Source of the DNA: an uncultured Lachnospiraceae bacterium
GTDB taxonomy: Bacteria; Bacillota; Clostridia; Lachnospirales; Lachnospiraceae
DNA length: 64,000 bases
Reading direction: 5' to 3'
Assembly: GCA_934401915.1 (NCBI GenBank)
Contig: CAKRSV010000011.1
Span: 33,015 to 97,014 of the forward strand
The translations under genes and the position numbers were made by a program. The notes beneath the pieces are model-generated. The model worked only from the letters and a program-made list of their open reading frames with translations. It was not told the DNA's origin and did not search any database. Positions 25,516 to 34,848 of the stretch are shown piece by piece. The stretch's first letter is position 1. Each line of letters starts with the position of its first letter.

Positions 25516-26595
25516 TCAGAGTTTATGCACCGAATTCCGGTACACGATCTCTGTCTCAAACTCGTAGTTTCCGTCAAAGGACGGATCTTTCATCATGCGC
25601 AGCAGATTTTCTGCGGCACGCATCCCCAGATGTTCCATCGGATGCTTTGCCGAGGTGATCTTCACATCCCCCATCACGGAGAGATCTGAGTCGTCCACCC
25701 CCACGATAGACACGTCCTCCGGCACACGGATCCCGCCACCGCGCAGAACTTCGATCAGACCTGCCGCCACCTCGTCGTTGTAGCACAGGACTGCGGTACA
25801 GTCGCCGAAGCGCTCCCGTATTTTCCCACTCAGCCGGTCAAGATGCTTTACGTCCTCCGTATCGATCCAGACAATGTGCGAATCCTCCAGTCTGAGTCCC
25901 GCCTCCATCATGGCGTCCAGATACCCGGCGTAGCGGAGCCTTCCCTGTCCGTCATCGTGCTTGAAGATCCCGCCGATCCTGCGATGCCCCATCGCTATCA
26001 GGTGCTTGGTCAGCTTTCTCCCCGCCATCCGGTCATTCATCGACACGTGGGGGAACTTGAACTGGGGATAATAGCTGTTGATGAAAAGGGTCGGGATCTT
26101 TCTTTTCCGGATCTCCTGATAAAGCGCCATATTCGGGTTTGGCAGACCGCTCTTGGTCGGCTCGACGATGATGCCGGACACCTCGTCTCTTGCCAGCAGC
26201 TCCTCCAGGATCGCCCGCTCCTTGTCGTTGCGGTTGTTTGTAAAGGAAAGCTGCACCGAATACCCCTCTTCCTGAAGCGCATCCTCGATTCCCCGGATCG
26301 TCTTAGGAAAGATATAGCTGTCCACATAGGTTGTGATCACCGAGACGCGCTTTCTCCTTGCGAGAGCCGCCAGCCGGTCGTCGTTGATGTAGGTTCCGCT
26401 GCCCTGGATCCTGCGCAGAAGCCCTTCCCGCTCCAGCACGCCGATGGCGTGCCGCACCGTCTGTCTGCTGACGCCAAACATTTCACCGAGCGTATTTTCC
26501 GAGTACATTTTCTGTCCTGGCTGCAGCTCTCCGCCCTTTATCTGTCCCTGGATCCAGTTGACCAGCTCCAGATATTTTGGTGTGGGATTTCCCAT
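25516..26595 (-). CDS. araR: AraR-type arabinose-responsive repressor (GntR HTH fused to LacI effector domain)
   Basis: 359 aa from the ATG at 26595, 7 nt after GGAGA; an upstream start at 26628 would overlap the chemoreceptor gene. Residues 1-70 are a GntR winged helix (YSENTLGEMFGVSRQTVRHA, then LLRRIQGSGTYIN). The rest is a LacI/periplasmic-binding fold (SVITTYVDSYIFPKTIRGIE, then GVDDSDLSVMGDVKITSAKH) that would bind L-arabinose. This fusion is the Bacillus AraR architecture: arabinose releases it from DNA. It lies upstream of araA on the same strand, with the candidate operators between the two genes. Confidence 0.9.
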   Translation of the reverse strand: MGNPTPKYLELVNWIQGQIKGGELQPGQKMYSENTLGEMFGVSRQTVRHAIGVLEREGLLRRIQGSGTYINDDRLAALARRKRVSVITTYVDSYIFPKTIRGIEDALQEEGYSVQLSFTNNRNDKERAILEELLARDEVSGIIVEPTKSGLPNPNMALYQEIRKRKIPTLFINSYYPQFKFPHVSMNDRMAGRKLTKHLIAMGHRRIGGIFKHDDGQGRLRYAGYLDAMMEAGLRLEDSHIVWIDTEDVKHLDRLSGKIRERFGDCTAVLCYNDEVAAGLIEVLRGGGIRVPEDVSIVGVDDSDLSVMGDVKITSAKHPMEHLGMRAAENLLRMMKDPSFDGNYEFETEIVYRNSVHKL

Positions 26596-26617
26596 ATTCT
26601 CTCCATTCCGGGCCCGC

Positions 26618-28336
26618 TCAGACGACAAAGCACGCCGTCTGCTCCGACAGGTTCTCGATCACCGCCGACACCTGCTCCAGGGCTCCGATTATCTCTTTCA
26701 TATTCTCTGCGAGAGAAGCCGTGTCCGTCACTACCTCCATGACATGCTGCGTACTTTCCTGCACGTTGTCCGCTATCCCGTTGTTTGACTCGGTCACAGA
26801 CTGCATCGTCCCTCTGATCTCTTCCATCCCCTCGCGGATTTCGCGCATCATATCATCCACTGCGACGGAATCGTTCAGATACTGCTCGCCGCTCTTTTCC
26901 AGCAGCTCGTAGTCTGGCAGGATCCTCTCTTTAATAAATTCTATCAGACCGTTCGCATCGTTGGCAAGGCGTCTGACAGCCTCCACCACCTCCACCGAGA
27001 TTTCCTGGATGTTGTTCGCCGTCTCCTTGGAGTTGTCTGCCAGCACGCGGATCTCCTCCGCAACGACCGCAAAGCCCCTTCCGGCCTCCCCCGCGCGCGC
27101 CGCCTCGATCGACGCGTTGAGAGCGAGAAGGTTCGTCTTGGATGCGATATTCAGGATATCCCCTGTCAGCAGATGGATATTTTCTATCTTTTCACTGTCA
27201 CTGATCGAGCCTTGCAGGGATGCGTCGAATTTCCGGATCATATCCCCCGCCGTATCCCGGCTTGTCTTTGCCATACTCTGCAGTTCTCTGGCGCGCTCCC
27301 GGATCTCCCCGGCATATGCCGTTCCGTCCGCCGCCTTCTGCGTCACGGCGCTTACCGCCTCCTGCGCGTGCGCCGTATTTTCGCTGACGCACACCGCCGT
27401 AGCGGAAATCTCCTCCATGCCTGCTGCCAAATCTTCCATCGTGTGCGACGTCCGGTCTGCGTTCCGGTTCGTCTTTTCCACTACCGCATTGACGCTCTGC
27501 TGCTGCGTATCGATCTCCCTGCCGCATACCACGACGCCGCCGATCATATCCTGCAGCATATCCAGAAATTCATTGACGCCTCCGGCAAGCGTGGCTATCT
27601 CATCCTTTGTCCTGACCGGGATCCGCACGCTCAGATCGCCGTGTCCTTCATGGATATCCCGGATCAGCTTCTGTATGGTTCCCGCCATGCGTCTTATCGG
27701 CACAACGAGGATCCTGTCTGCGATCAAAAGTACAGCTGCCGCCGCCGCGATCAAAAGGACGGACACCACCGCAATCCCGTTTTCTGCCTGCTGCGCCGTT
27801 TTCCGGAGCGCTTCCTTTCCCGTTCCCAGATTTTCCTCCGAAAAGCGAAGCAGCTTTTCCATATTCAGGGTGATGCTGTCGTTGATCGTAAACAGATTGC
27901 TCGTCACAAGGACGTTCGCCGTCTCCTTGTCACCGCTCCGGCTCGCCTCGAGGATCTGATCTACCGTCTCGTCATAGCTTGTCAGCTTTCCCCTGACACT
28001 GTTATAGACCTCCAGCTCCTCCTGTGAGGTGATCTGACCCTCATACTGCTGCATCTGTTCCCACATGTCCGCCCTGGTCGCCGCGATCTGTTCTGCGTTT
28101 TTGTCCATCACAGACGCCAGTCTGGTATTGATATGCGCGTACATCGCCGTATAGATTTCCAGATAATCCTCATAGATCCCGTGCACCGTATCGATCTCTA
28201 TCACTTCATTGTCCATAAAGCTCTGGCTCTGCGACGATATCTGACGGATACTGTTTCCCAGAAATACAAGAGCCGCCAGCGCAAGCGCCACCAGAAGCAT
28301 GATCACAGATGCAAATTTTAACGCAATCTTTTTCAT
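26618..28336 (-). CDS. Methyl-accepting chemotaxis protein
   Basis: 572 aa. An N-terminal membrane helix (about 8-28), an extracytoplasmic four-helix-type sensor (30-185) and a second membrane helix (about 190-208) are followed by HAMP ([20 protein letters not shown]) and the signalling domain with the hairpin tip [20 protein letters not shown], then [12 protein letters not shown]. The protein forms a coiled-coil dimer that controls CheA. Placement between the arabinose repressor and the sugar ABC importer suggests it reports a pentose or its binding protein. No canonical CheB/CheR pentapeptide is seen at the C-terminus (ends CFVV). Confidence 0.93.
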   Translation of the reverse strand: MKKIALKFASVIMLLVALALAALVFLGNSIRQISSQSQSFMDNEVIEIDTVHGIYEDYLEIYTAMYAHINTRLASVMDKNAEQIAATRADMWEQMQQYEGQITSQEELEVYNSVRGKLTSYDETVDQILEASRSGDKETANVLVTSNLFTINDSITLNMEKLLRFSEENLGTGKEALRKTAQQAENGIAVVSVLLIAAAAAVLLIADRILVVPIRRMAGTIQKLIRDIHEGHGDLSVRIPVRTKDEIATLAGGVNEFLDMLQDMIGGVVVCGREIDTQQQSVNAVVEKTNRNADRTSHTMEDLAAGMEEISATAVCVSENTAHAQEAVSAVTQKAADGTAYAGEIRERARELQSMAKTSRDTAGDMIRKFDASLQGSISDSEKIENIHLLTGDILNIASKTNLLALNASIEAARAGEAGRGFAVVAEEIRVLADNSKETANNIQEISVEVVEAVRRLANDANGLIEFIKERILPDYELLEKSGEQYLNDSVAVDDMMREIREGMEEIRGTMQSVTESNNGIADNVQESTQHVMEVVTDTASLAENMKEIIGALEQVSAVIENLSEQTACFVV

Positions 28337-28374
28337 CTACTCTCTCCCACACAAACTATCCCTGTACTGTAAAT

Positions 28375-28416
28375 GCGGAAAAAGAGACACACCTTCCATG
28401 CGTGTCCCTCTTCCGC
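28375..28416 (-). terminator. Terminator after the sugar ABC operon
   Basis: GCGGAA at 28375-28380 and TTCCGC at 28411-28416 close an extended, slightly imperfect stem that also pairs GACACAC with GCGTGTC around a short loop. It stands between the last permease gene and the chemoreceptor gene, separating the two transcripts. Confidence 0.7.
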
Positions 28417-28425
28417 GCCAAACAC

Positions 28426-29454
28426 CTAAGCAGCCTTCTTGCTCTCTTTCACTCTGGCCAGGATCGCCTGGAGCACGATAAAGAAGCACAGCAGGATCGC
28501 TGTCACGATATTGGCCCAGGAGCTTACCAGCTTACCATTTGACTTGACCAGCGTAGAGATCGTTCCGTTGATCAGGACACCAAACAGGGTTCCGACTACA
28601 TTTCCCACACCGCCTGTCAGCAGTGTACCACCAATAACTGCGGATGATATTGCATCCATTTCAAAGCCGGTTGCCTGAGAGGTCGTGCCGCTCATGGTAT
28701 TGAGTGCGTAGCAGATTCCTCCGATGGAGGCCAGAAAACTTGCCAGCACGTAGGTCTTCATTTTTGTTTTGCGCACATCCAGTCCCATCAGCGTTGCCGA
28801 CTGGCTGTTGCCACCCACTGCGTAAATGCTTCTTCCGAAGCGGGTATATTTCAGCATCAGATAGATCAGAAGCACGATGAGAAGGGCTACCACCACGCTC
28901 ACGCGGATATACGGTATCTGGAGGATTCCCTTTTTGTTCGTGTACGCTCCGATCCCAAACGGGATGTTGATCTTCATGCTTGAAAGCGTTGTAAAGAGCT
29001 TATCGCTCACGATGCTGACCTGATCCGTACAGATGACCGCCGTCATACCTCTTGCAAAGAACAGACCTGCCATCGTTACGATGAAGGGCTGGATGTCAAG
29101 ATAGGCAATGCAGAAGCCCTGCACCGCGCCGAACACGATGCCGATCAGTAGCACCAGAAGCATCAGCACCGGACTCTTCATACCCCATTTTTCCATGCCG
29201 ACTGCCAGAAACATACAATCCATTGCCACCACAGATCCGACGGAAATATCGATACCGCCGGTCAGCATGACGCAGGTCGTTCCACAAGCCACGCACAGAA
29301 GTCCTGCATTGTTGATGAGGATATTCAGAAACGTCTGTAAATGGGTGAAGCCCTTGTCCGCATAGACGATACAGCCCGCGCCATACATCAGGATAAACAG
29401 GATGATGGTGATGAGTAATAAGATATTATTGCCTTTGATCTTCAGCTTTTTCAT
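28426..29454 (-). CDS. Sugar ABC transporter permease, YjfF-like
   Basis: 342 aa, about nine membrane segments, of the ribose/galactofuranose permease family. It shows TTCVMLTGGIDISVGSVVAM, the cytoplasmic loop and GTLLTGGVGNVVGTLFGVLI. It is the fourth gene of a binding protein-ATPase-permease-permease operon and lies 3 bp after the other permease gene, so the two form a heterodimeric channel. The two-permease arrangement is that of YtfQ-YtfR-YtfT-YjfF, a furanose importer. Arabinose or arabinofuranose is the expected substrate from context. Confidence 0.92.
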   Translation of the reverse strand: MKKLKIKGNNILLLITIILFILMYGAGCIVYADKGFTHLQTFLNILINNAGLLCVACGTTCVMLTGGIDISVGSVVAMDCMFLAVGMEKWGMKSPVLMLLVLLIGIVFGAVQGFCIAYLDIQPFIVTMAGLFFARGMTAVICTDQVSIVSDKLFTTLSSMKINIPFGIGAYTNKKGILQIPYIRVSVVVALLIVLLIYLMLKYTRFGRSIYAVGGNSQSATLMGLDVRKTKMKTYVLASFLASIGGICYALNTMSGTTSQATGFEMDAISSAVIGGTLLTGGVGNVVGTLFGVLINGTISTLVKSNGKLVSSWANIVTAILLCFFIVLQAILARVKESKKAA

Positions 29455-29457
29455 CTC

Positions 29458-30528
29458 TTACGCCTCCTTTGCTGCCTTGCGGGCGGAAAGTTTCTTGAAA
29501 TAGTCCTTTACCGGGCCTGCCTGGATGACTACGATCAGGATTACCACAATGGCCTTAAATACAGGCGCCTGTGCGGAAGATACGCCAAGCGCATACAGTG
29601 TTGTCGTGATCGCCTGGATCGTGTAGGCTCCGATGATGGAACCTGCCAGATTGAATTTACCGCCGCCAAGACTGTTGCCGCCGAGCGCAACTGCCAGGAT
29701 CGCGTCCATTTCCATATTCAGTCCGATATTGTTCGTGTCTGCGGAATAGATACGGGAGGTTGCCGTGATTCCGGCGATTCCGGCGCACAGTCCGCAGATG
29801 GCGTAGCACATCAGAATGATCTTCGCGGAGTTGAATCCGGAGATCCTTGCCGCCTTTTTATTGATACCGACGCTCTGTACAAAGGTTCCAAGTGCCGTAA
29901 ATTTCAGGATCAGCGCCATAATCAGAATACACAGGGCAGCGATCAGGATCGGCGTCGGCAGAAATCCGACATAGGAACCGAAAAACTGGAAGGACGGAAC
30001 TCTTACATACACGATCGCGCTGTTGCAAAGCAGAAGTCCGATCGCACGCCCCGCCGACCAGAGGATCAGGGTCGCAACCATGGGCTGAATGTTGAGGTAA
30101 GCCACCAGAAAACCGTTGAACACGCCGCAGATCACAGCGGTCAGGATTCCGGCTCCGATGCCGACCCAGAGCGGACACGCATACTCGGATACGTTCGTCA
30201 CGCCGTAGCCTGCCAGCAGCATACAGCACATACCGCCTGTCAGACTCATCACCGATCCTACCGAAATATCAGTTCCGGCAGAAGCGGAAACCACCAGCGT
30301 CATTCCGATCGCCAGGATAGCAACCTCGCTTCCCCGGTTCAGAATATCGATCAGTCTGCCATACAGCACCGCATTGCCCGATGAAGTGACCTGTGTACTG
30401 ATCTGGAAAAAGGAAAACGGAGCGTTTCCACAGGCTATGTCATAGATCACATTTACCAGCATGACCAGTATCATACTGAAAATGGGCAGGAATAACTGCA
30501 TTTTCGTTACTTTCCTTATTTTACTCAT
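29458..30528 (-). CDS. Sugar ABC transporter permease, YtfT-like
   Basis: 356 aa from the ATG at 30528 behind GGAGGAGGAG; it overlaps the ATPase stop (ATGAGTAA) by 8 bp. It has the family's TLVVSASAGTDISVGSVMSL signature and LGGNSLGGGKFNLAGSIIGA near the C-terminus, with about nine membrane helices. It pairs with the YjfF-like permease. The tight overlaps suggest fixed stoichiometry by translational coupling. Confidence 0.92.
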   Translation of the reverse strand: MSKIRKVTKMQLFLPIFSMILVMLVNVIYDIACGNAPFSFFQISTQVTSSGNAVLYGRLIDILNRGSEVAILAIGMTLVVSASAGTDISVGSVMSLTGGMCCMLLAGYGVTNVSEYACPLWVGIGAGILTAVICGVFNGFLVAYLNIQPMVATLILWSAGRAIGLLLCNSAIVYVRVPSFQFFGSYVGFLPTPILIAALCILIMALILKFTALGTFVQSVGINKKAARISGFNSAKIILMCYAICGLCAGIAGITATSRIYSADTNNIGLNMEMDAILAVALGGNSLGGGKFNLAGSIIGAYTIQAITTTLYALGVSSAQAPVFKAIVVILIVVIQAGPVKDYFKKLSARKAAKEA

Positions 30529-32047
30529 GTGCTGCTCCTCCTCCCGCAATCGCGTGCATAACGCCTTCCTGTGTCATCTCTTCTCCACCGATCTCTCCTA
30601 CCTTTGCACCGTCGCGCAGAACCGCCATCCGGTTGCAGGTACGAAGCATCTCCTCGATCTCCGAGGAAATGAAGATAATGCTCTTTCCTTCCTGTGCCAG
30701 CTTGATCACCAGCTTCTGGATCTCCGTCTTTGTTCCGATGTCAATACCTCTCGTCGGTTCATCGAGGATCAGGAAATCCGGATCTGTCGCCAGCCATCTT
30801 GCCAGGATCACCTTCTGCTGATTTCCTCCGGAAAGTCTCTTGATCAGCGTCTCTCTGCTGGCTGTCTTGATCTGCAGCATCTCTATGTACTTATCCGCGA
30901 TCTCGATCTGTTTAGACATCGGGATCTTCTTGAACATGCCAAGCTTTGCCTGCATGGCAAGGATAATATTTTCACGGACAGACAGATCTCCGATGATACC
31001 CTCCGCCTTTCTGTCATCCGGCAAAAGGCCCATGCCAAGGTTCATGGCGTCGATCGGATTTTTAATTTTGACTTCTTTTCCATTTACCTTGAGCGTTCCG
31101 GTCTGTGCACGGTCAGCTCCATAGATCGCACGGGCAAGCTCGCTTCGTCCGCTGCCGAGAAGTCCGGTCAGTCCAACGACTTCTCCTTTGTGGATGTCCA
31201 GATCAAACGGTTTGATCGTCCCCGCATGGCTCAGCCCTCTCGCCTCGATCTCCAGCGGCGCATGGGACAGATCCGTCACGCTCTCCGGCTTAATGCTTGC
31301 CAGATCGTCGAAATCCTTTCCCATCATCGCTGCCACCAGCTTGACACGCGGCAGCTCCTCCACGCTGTACTCTCCCACCAGCGTTCCGTTCCGCAGTACC
31401 GTGATGCCGTCGCACACGGCGTACACCTGCTCCAGGAAATGTGTGACGAAAATAATGCCAACGCCCTGATCTCTCAGCCTCTTCATCATCGAAAAGAGCT
31501 TTTCCACCTCGTTGTCGTCCAGCGAGGAGGTCGGTTCATCCAGGATCAGTACCTTGCTTTCCATATCTACCGCACGGGCGATGGCGATCATCTGCTGCAA
31601 AGCCAACGAGTACTCTTCCAGATTCTTTGTCACCTCGATATCCAGATCCAGATCCTTCATCAGCTTCGACGCCATCTGGTTCATCTTGCGCCGGTTGACG
31701 GTTCCGATCCGCGTCAGCGGCTCCCGTCCGATATACAGATTTTCCGCCACGGAAAGGTTCGGGCAGAGATTGACTTCCTGATACACCGTAGAGATACCCT
31801 TCTTCTGTGCATCCATTGTGTCCTTGTTTACGATCGGCCCTTCGATCCCGTCTACATGGATCTCTCCGGTCTCAAATTTATTTACCCCGGTCAGACATTT
31901 GATCAGCGTCGATTTGCCGGCTCCGTTCTCGCCCATCAGTGCACGGATCTCGCCCTTTTTCAGGGTAAAATCTACGTTGTCCAGTGCCTTGACTCCAGGA
32001 AAGGTCATGCAGATTCCCCGCATTGTTAAAGCGATATTGCTGTCCAT
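30521..32047 (-). CDS. Sugar ABC transporter ATPase with two nucleotide-binding domains, YtfR-like
   Basis: 508 aa from the ATG at 32047 (AGGG 6 nt upstream; an ATG four codons earlier is also possible). The first domain has Walker A GENGAGKST, LILDEPTSSLD and a degenerate signature (EYSLALQQM). The second has GLLGSGRSE, LSGGNQQKV and LILDEPTRGID. The tandem, asymmetric layout is that of ribose/galactose/furanose importers (carbohydrate uptake class 2), where one fused subunit serves both permeases. It powers uptake of the sugar delivered by the upstream binding protein. Confidence 0.95.
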   Translation of the reverse strand: MDSNIALTMRGICMTFPGVKALDNVDFTLKKGEIRALMGENGAGKSTLIKCLTGVNKFETGEIHVDGIEGPIVNKDTMDAQKKGISTVYQEVNLCPNLSVAENLYIGREPLTRIGTVNRRKMNQMASKLMKDLDLDIEVTKNLEEYSLALQQMIAIARAVDMESKVLILDEPTSSLDDNEVEKLFSMMKRLRDQGVGIIFVTHFLEQVYAVCDGITVLRNGTLVGEYSVEELPRVKLVAAMMGKDFDDLASIKPESVTDLSHAPLEIEARGLSHAGTIKPFDLDIHKGEVVGLTGLLGSGRSELARAIYGADRAQTGTLKVNGKEVKIKNPIDAMNLGMGLLPDDRKAEGIIGDLSVRENIILAMQAKLGMFKKIPMSKQIEIADKYIEMLQIKTASRETLIKRLSGGNQQKVILARWLATDPDFLILDEPTRGIDIGTKTEIQKLVIKLAQEGKSIIFISSEIEEMLRTCNRMAVLRDGAKVGEIGGEEMTQEGVMHAIAGGGAAHE

Positions 32048-32126
32048 ACTAACCCTCATTTCTGCGCACGCTCTTTGCGCGTGTCAAATTTGTGTCCAGT
32101 GCGCCGACACAAATCCCGCTATCAGT

Positions 32127-32153
32127 AAAGGGGGAGGAATCCTCCCTCCCCCT
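32127..32153 (-). terminator. Partial terminator between binding-protein and ATPase genes
   Basis: GGGGGAG and CTCCCCC (within 32130-32152) form a GC-rich hairpin followed on the minus strand by only a short TTT. A leaky stop or 3' stabilising hairpin here is the usual way a binding-protein gene is expressed above its membrane partners. Confidence 0.7.
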
Positions 32154-32182
32154 CTGTGTCAACTTTTTATGGCTGATCGCTC

Positions 32183-33298
32183 TTAGTATGCACGGCCGTC
32201 CAGAACTTCCTGCGTCATCGTTGTTGCAAGGGAGCTTGTTACGCCGGGTGCTACGAATGCTTCGTCGGTAACGACTGTCTCAGGATCCGGTGTGCCGCCG
32301 CTCTGCAGAGTCTTGATAACCTGGTCTGCAAATACTGCCTGTAACGGGTTACACTCTACGTTGCAGGTGATCTTTCCATCAAGTGTGTACTGAAGTCCGT
32401 CATGGGTAGCATCGAAGGAGATGATCGTCACATCGCCGCCAACGCCGTAAGTGATACCTGCTGCATCCATCGCATCCATTGCGCCGTATGCTTCGTTATC
32501 GTTCTGGCATACAACTACGTTAAAGTCTTTGTAGGATTTGATGTAGGACTCCATAACTTCCTGTCCGCCGGACTGTGTAAAGTCACCGGACTGGGAATCC
32601 AGAATGTTCCATTCGCTGTGGTCTTTTGCGATATTGTTAAAGCCTTCGGTACGTCCGAGTGTTGCAGATGCTCCAACGCTTCCCTCAATAACAAGGATGT
32701 TTGCGTCTTCTCCGTTCAGGTACTCAGCCAGCCAGTTTGCAGCCATCTCGCCCTCAGCAACCATGTCGCATCCGATATGTGCTTCGTATAAAGAAGGATC
32801 TGCGTCTACGGAACGGTCAACGATCAGTACCGGGATTCCTGCATCCTGTGCTTCCTGAAGAACAGTGTCCCAGCCTGCTGTCTCGATCGGAGCGATAATG
32901 ATGTAGTCAAGCTCCTGCTGGATGAATCCGCGGACTGCTTCGATCTGTGCTGCGTTGTCATTGTCTGCATCTACAAAGGATAACTCATATCCGTTTGCTG
33001 CACTGAAGACATCCTGATAATTCTGTGTACAAGCTGCACGCCAGTCTGACTCATGTCCTACCTGGGCGAATCCAACCTTGATCACATCTCCGCTTGCTGC
33101 GCTGTCATCTGAAGAAGTATCTTCTGCTGCTTCTTCTGCCGGAGCTGCTTCCTCTGCCGGAGCTGTCTCCTCTGCTGTTGTGTCAGCCGCTGCTGTGTCT
33201 GTTGCAGTTGTCTGTGCTGTGTCAGCGCTTCCGCCGCATCCGACAAGACTTGCCATAACCATTGTGCCTGCTAATAAGACTGCGATTTTTTTCTTCAT
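32183..33298 (-). CDS. Sugar-binding lipoprotein of the ABC importer, YtfQ-like
   Basis: 371 aa. Signal MKKKIAVLLAGTMVMASLVG with lipobox LVGC, then an Ala/Glu/Thr-rich linker (about 27-70) typical of lipoproteins tethered to Firmicute membranes. The binding fold of two Rossmann lobes follows: KVGFAQVGHESDWRAACTQN, IIAPIETAGWDTVLQEAQDA, VVCQNDNEAYGAMDAMDAAG and ECNPLQAVFADQVIKTL. The resemblance is to galactofuranose and arabinose binding proteins. It is the first gene of the importer operon and lies opposite a GntR-LacI regulator. Confidence 0.93.
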   Translation of the reverse strand: MKKKIAVLLAGTMVMASLVGCGGSADTAQTTATDTAAADTTAEETAPAEEAAPAEEAAEDTSSDDSAASGDVIKVGFAQVGHESDWRAACTQNYQDVFSAANGYELSFVDADNDNAAQIEAVRGFIQQELDYIIIAPIETAGWDTVLQEAQDAGIPVLIVDRSVDADPSLYEAHIGCDMVAEGEMAANWLAEYLNGEDANILVIEGSVGASATLGRTEGFNNIAKDHSEWNILDSQSGDFTQSGGQEVMESYIKSYKDFNVVVCQNDNEAYGAMDAMDAAGITYGVGGDVTIISFDATHDGLQYTLDGKITCNVECNPLQAVFADQVIKTLQSGGTPDPETVVTDEAFVAPGVTSSLATTMTQEVLDGRAY

Positions 33299-33740
33299 TA
33301 CTTGTTTCCTCCCTTTTTTACATTTCGTTTTTTGTTATCCAAAACAGATGTTGTCTGTTTGTGATTACATCTTATCAACGGCAAGCCCCTACAACAACAC
33401 AAAAACCTTTTCAAAAATCATCTTTGGAGATTCAAACAATACAAATTTTGCGTTATAATAGCATTATCAAAAACAACTTGTATTTTCGGTTTGTTTTTTT
33501 CTTTTTTGTTTTGTTTTCTTCCGATTTTTGTCCGAAAACAGATGCCTATCGGTTGTCCGATGCAGAGTAATGTTTACCTGTCATCGATCTTTAAGGGGAT
33601 TTTTTATGACGAAAAACCTCTCTTATGAATGGATTTTTAACCAAAAATGAACAAAGTGTGAAGATGTGCCAAAAAAAATCATTGAAAAAAGATAAATTTT
33701 ACGATACAAAAGAGAATATACCAACATTTGAAATTCAGAA
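33299..33740. promoter_or_regulatory. Divergent control region of the sugar importer with candidate operator
   Basis: 442 bp without a gene, AT-rich. AACAACTTGTA at 33472-33482 is, read on the other strand, TACAAGTTGTT, one mismatch from the near-palindrome upstream of araA. TTGCGTTATAATAG at 33448-33461 contains a TATAAT that could be a -10 for the divergent regulator or an upstream start. Poly-pyrimidine tracts around 33490-33530 show no other recognisable structure. Confidence 0.45.
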
Positions 33741-34847
33741 ATGGGGAATTGCAAATCTATGACGAAATACGAACGACTGGCTGAACAGCTTACTTATCTG
33801 ATCGCCGACAATATGGACAAGGGCATCACGAAACTTCCGACGGAAGCCGCTATCGGTCTGCAATACAAGGTGAGCAGACAGACCGTGCGCGCAGCACTTT
33901 CCCTCCTCCATGAGCGCGGGATCATTTCCAGCAGACAGGGAAGCGGCTCTTTTGCCACCGGGCTCTCGTCCGACCATACCAAAAACACGATACCGATCCT
34001 GATCTCCAGCAAACAGGAATACATCTACCCCGGTCTTTTGACAGACATCCAGAATACACTCTCTCCGTACGGCTATCGCCTGCAGGTGCTGCCTACCAAC
34101 AACAGCACCGACAAGGAGCGGGAATATCTGACGGAGCTCCTCGCAGATCCTCCGCGCGGACTGATCGCCGAGGGCTGCAAAAGCTCCCTCCCCAACCCCA
34201 ACGTCGATCTCTATCAGGAATTACAGCAGAGGGGAACTTTCCTGCTTTTCCTTCATAATTGTTATGAAGCCCTGCACAATACCGTCTGTATCAAGGATGA
34301 CAACTACTACGGCGGCCAGCTTCTGGCGCAGCATCTTTGCTCCCTCGGGCACAAATATATCGCCGGGCTGTTTAAGTTCGATGATATGCAAGGACCGGAG
34401 CGGTATTACGGTGTATCCTCCTGCCTGCGGGACAAAGGGCTTCTGCTGATGGACTCTCATGTCGGCTGGTTTTCCTCCAGAGATCTGGACGCCCTGCAGA
34501 CCCGGCAGGACACCCGCTTTCTGACAGACTTTATCCAGAACTGTCTTCCCGGGTGCACCGCCGTCATCTGCTACAACGACGAGGTCGCCTATTGGCTCAT
34601 CAAGGAGCTTCACTATGCGGATATCCGGGTTCCCCAGGATATCTCCGTCGTGTGCTTTGACAACAGTTATCTGAGCGATCTGAGTGACACCCGCATCACC
34701 ACCCTGTCGCATCGCCCGCATGAGATGGGCACTTACGCAGGGGAATGTATGATCCGAAAATTAAGAGGGATCTCTGTCGTATCACAAGAGATCCCCTGGC
34801 ATCTGGTAAAGAAGGACAGCGATGTGCTCTGTCCCGACCTGTCCTGA
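33741..34847 (+). CDS. Second AraR-like GntR-LacI hybrid regulator
   Basis: Up to 368 aa; an internal ATG at 33759 with GGGGA upstream is the more likely start (362 aa). A GntR winged helix (GLQYKVSRQTVRAALSLLHE, then IISSRQGSGSFATG) precedes a LacI-type sugar-binding fold (IPILISSKQEYIYPGLLTDI, then DISVVCFDNSYLSDLSDTRI). It is divergent from the importer operon and is a paralogue of the AraR at 25.5-26.6 kb, so the island has two related repressors, perhaps one per sugar or one per promoter set. Its stop is one base from the end of the convergent response-regulator gene. Confidence 0.9.
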   Translation: MGNCKSMTKYERLAEQLTYLIADNMDKGITKLPTEAAIGLQYKVSRQTVRAALSLLHERGIISSRQGSGSFATGLSSDHTKNTIPILISSKQEYIYPGLLTDIQNTLSPYGYRLQVLPTNNSTDKEREYLTELLADPPRGLIAEGCKSSLPNPNVDLYQELQQRGTFLLFLHNCYEALHNTVCIKDDNYYGGQLLAQHLCSLGHKYIAGLFKFDDMQGPERYYGVSSCLRDKGLLLMDSHVGWFSSRDLDALQTRQDTRFLTDFIQNCLPGCTAVICYNDEVAYWLIKELHYADIRVPQDISVVCFDNSYLSDLSDTRITTLSHRPHEMGTYAGECMIRKLRGISVVSQEIPWHLVKKDSDVLCPDLS

Positions 34848-34848
34848 T

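Noticed and set aside
28299..28542. Small plus-strand frames around the ABC terminator
   Set aside because: They cross a terminator hairpin and the permease gene on the other strand and show no motif.
30461..32029. Open plus-strand frame of 522 codons opposite the ABC ATPase gene
   Set aside because: A shadow caused by codon bias in the real ATPase; its translation shows no domain and no ribosome site.
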